This document shows, one piece after another, positions 63,814 to 64,000 of a stretch of DNA of 64,000 bases. Both the position numbers and the translations under genes were made by a program. The stretch is from Paenibacillus xylanivorans (GTDB taxonomy: Bacteria; Bacillota; Bacilli; Paenibacillales; Paenibacillaceae), in contig NZ_LITU01000059.1 in NCBI RefSeq assembly GCF_001280595.1, positions 42,650 to 106,649 of the forward strand, in the 5' to 3' direction. The notes below the pieces were generated by a model that was not told where the DNA came from, did no database searches, and saw only the letters and a program-made list of their open reading frames with translations. Every line of letters starts with the position of its first letter. The first letter of the stretch is position 1.

Positions 63814-64000
63814 CTAGATCATACCGCCGGCTTGTTCGATAATGGATAGGGCGCGGTGATGTACTGCCTCGTCAACGACGACGGTCAGCAATACATCTCT
63901 ACCCGTCGGGCCCTCTTGTCCGCCATCGCTCATACCGCTCGCAGAAGGATCTGCTGCGGCCATGATTCCAGCGCTGGCATTCGTACCTAAAGCACCTGGT
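63814..64000 (-). CDS. Unknown protein, C-terminal part only
   Basis: Only the last 62 codons (61 residues and the stop) lie in the window. The visible part is Ala/Gly/Ser-rich, then GRDVLLTVVVDEAVHHRALS, IIEQAGGMI and stop. This end aligns with the end of the 62978-63370 protein, so the two are paralogues with the YfhD-like gene and repeat copy 4 between them. Start and length are unknown. Confidence 0.6.
   Translation of the reverse strand, partial: PGALGTNASAGIMAAADPSASGMSDGGQEGPTGRDVLLTVVVDEAVHHRALSIIEQAGGMI

Overview
The window looks like core chromosome of an endospore-forming Bacillales bacterium, most probably Paenibacillus or a close relative. Base composition is near 50% GC. Sporulation genes (YhcN/YlaJ lipoprotein, YqfC, YqfD, a CotD-like coat protein) and B. 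subtilis-type gene order point the same way, as do a class B RNase P RNA, a glycine T-box and a sigma-W-type promoter. Nearly all genes lie on the minus strand. I see no prophage, insertion sequence, CRISPR array, tRNA or rRNA.

Layout, left to right. (1) 1-6.2 kb is a yla-like block: YlaK (cut by the window edge), a spore lipoprotein, a flavin-barrel protein, an LCP cell-wall ligase, YlaH and TypA. (2) 6.2-13.5 kb holds a membrane protein, a divergent pair of TerC-family transporters, the thiI/cysteine desulfurase pair for tRNA thiolation, a lytic transglycosylase and three small conserved proteins. (3) 13.7-18.9 kb has a membrane-anchored subtilisin-like protease, a CotD-like protein, and a MocR-type regulator divergent from an aminotransferase across a clear operator. 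(4) 19.1-41.4 kb is the long housekeeping cluster also known from B. subtilis. In transcription order it is rpsU, yqeY, nfeD, floA, a Tyr/Asp-rich unknown, yqfC, yqfD, phoH, pgpH, ybeY, dgkA, cdd, era, yqzL, recO, glyQ, glyS, yqxD, dnaG, rpoD, trmK, nif3, followed by rnpB. (5) 41.5-55.4 kb interrupts that order with a HIT protein, an unknown protein, and the recombination operon addB-addA-sbcD-sbcC. (6) 55.5-64 kb resumes with an rRNA methyltransferase, Na/Pi cotransporter, NUDIX, mtaB, rsmE, an M50 protease, prmA, and a small cluster with a YfhD-like protein between two related unknown proteins.

The genes cover translation and RNA modification (typA, thiI, glyQS, era, ybeY, rpsU, rsmE, prmA, mtaB, trmK, rnpB), replication and transcription (dnaG, rpoD), DNA-end repair (addAB, sbcCD, recO), envelope homeostasis (LCP, dgkA, nfeD/floA, pgpH) and sporulation.

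The most unusual feature is a family of four dispersed intergenic elements (about 140-235 bp, at about 4.0, 31.3, 57.1 and 63.7 kb). All have the same orientation and a conserved asymmetric core. Their outer arms differ between copies yet stay self-complementary within each copy. Other leads are an Ala-rich GC island beside the SbcC zinc hook, a Tyr/Asp-rich protein in the flotillin operon, a branched three-helix element downstream of sbcC, and a hairpin in the typA leader. I found no clear new multi-gene system.
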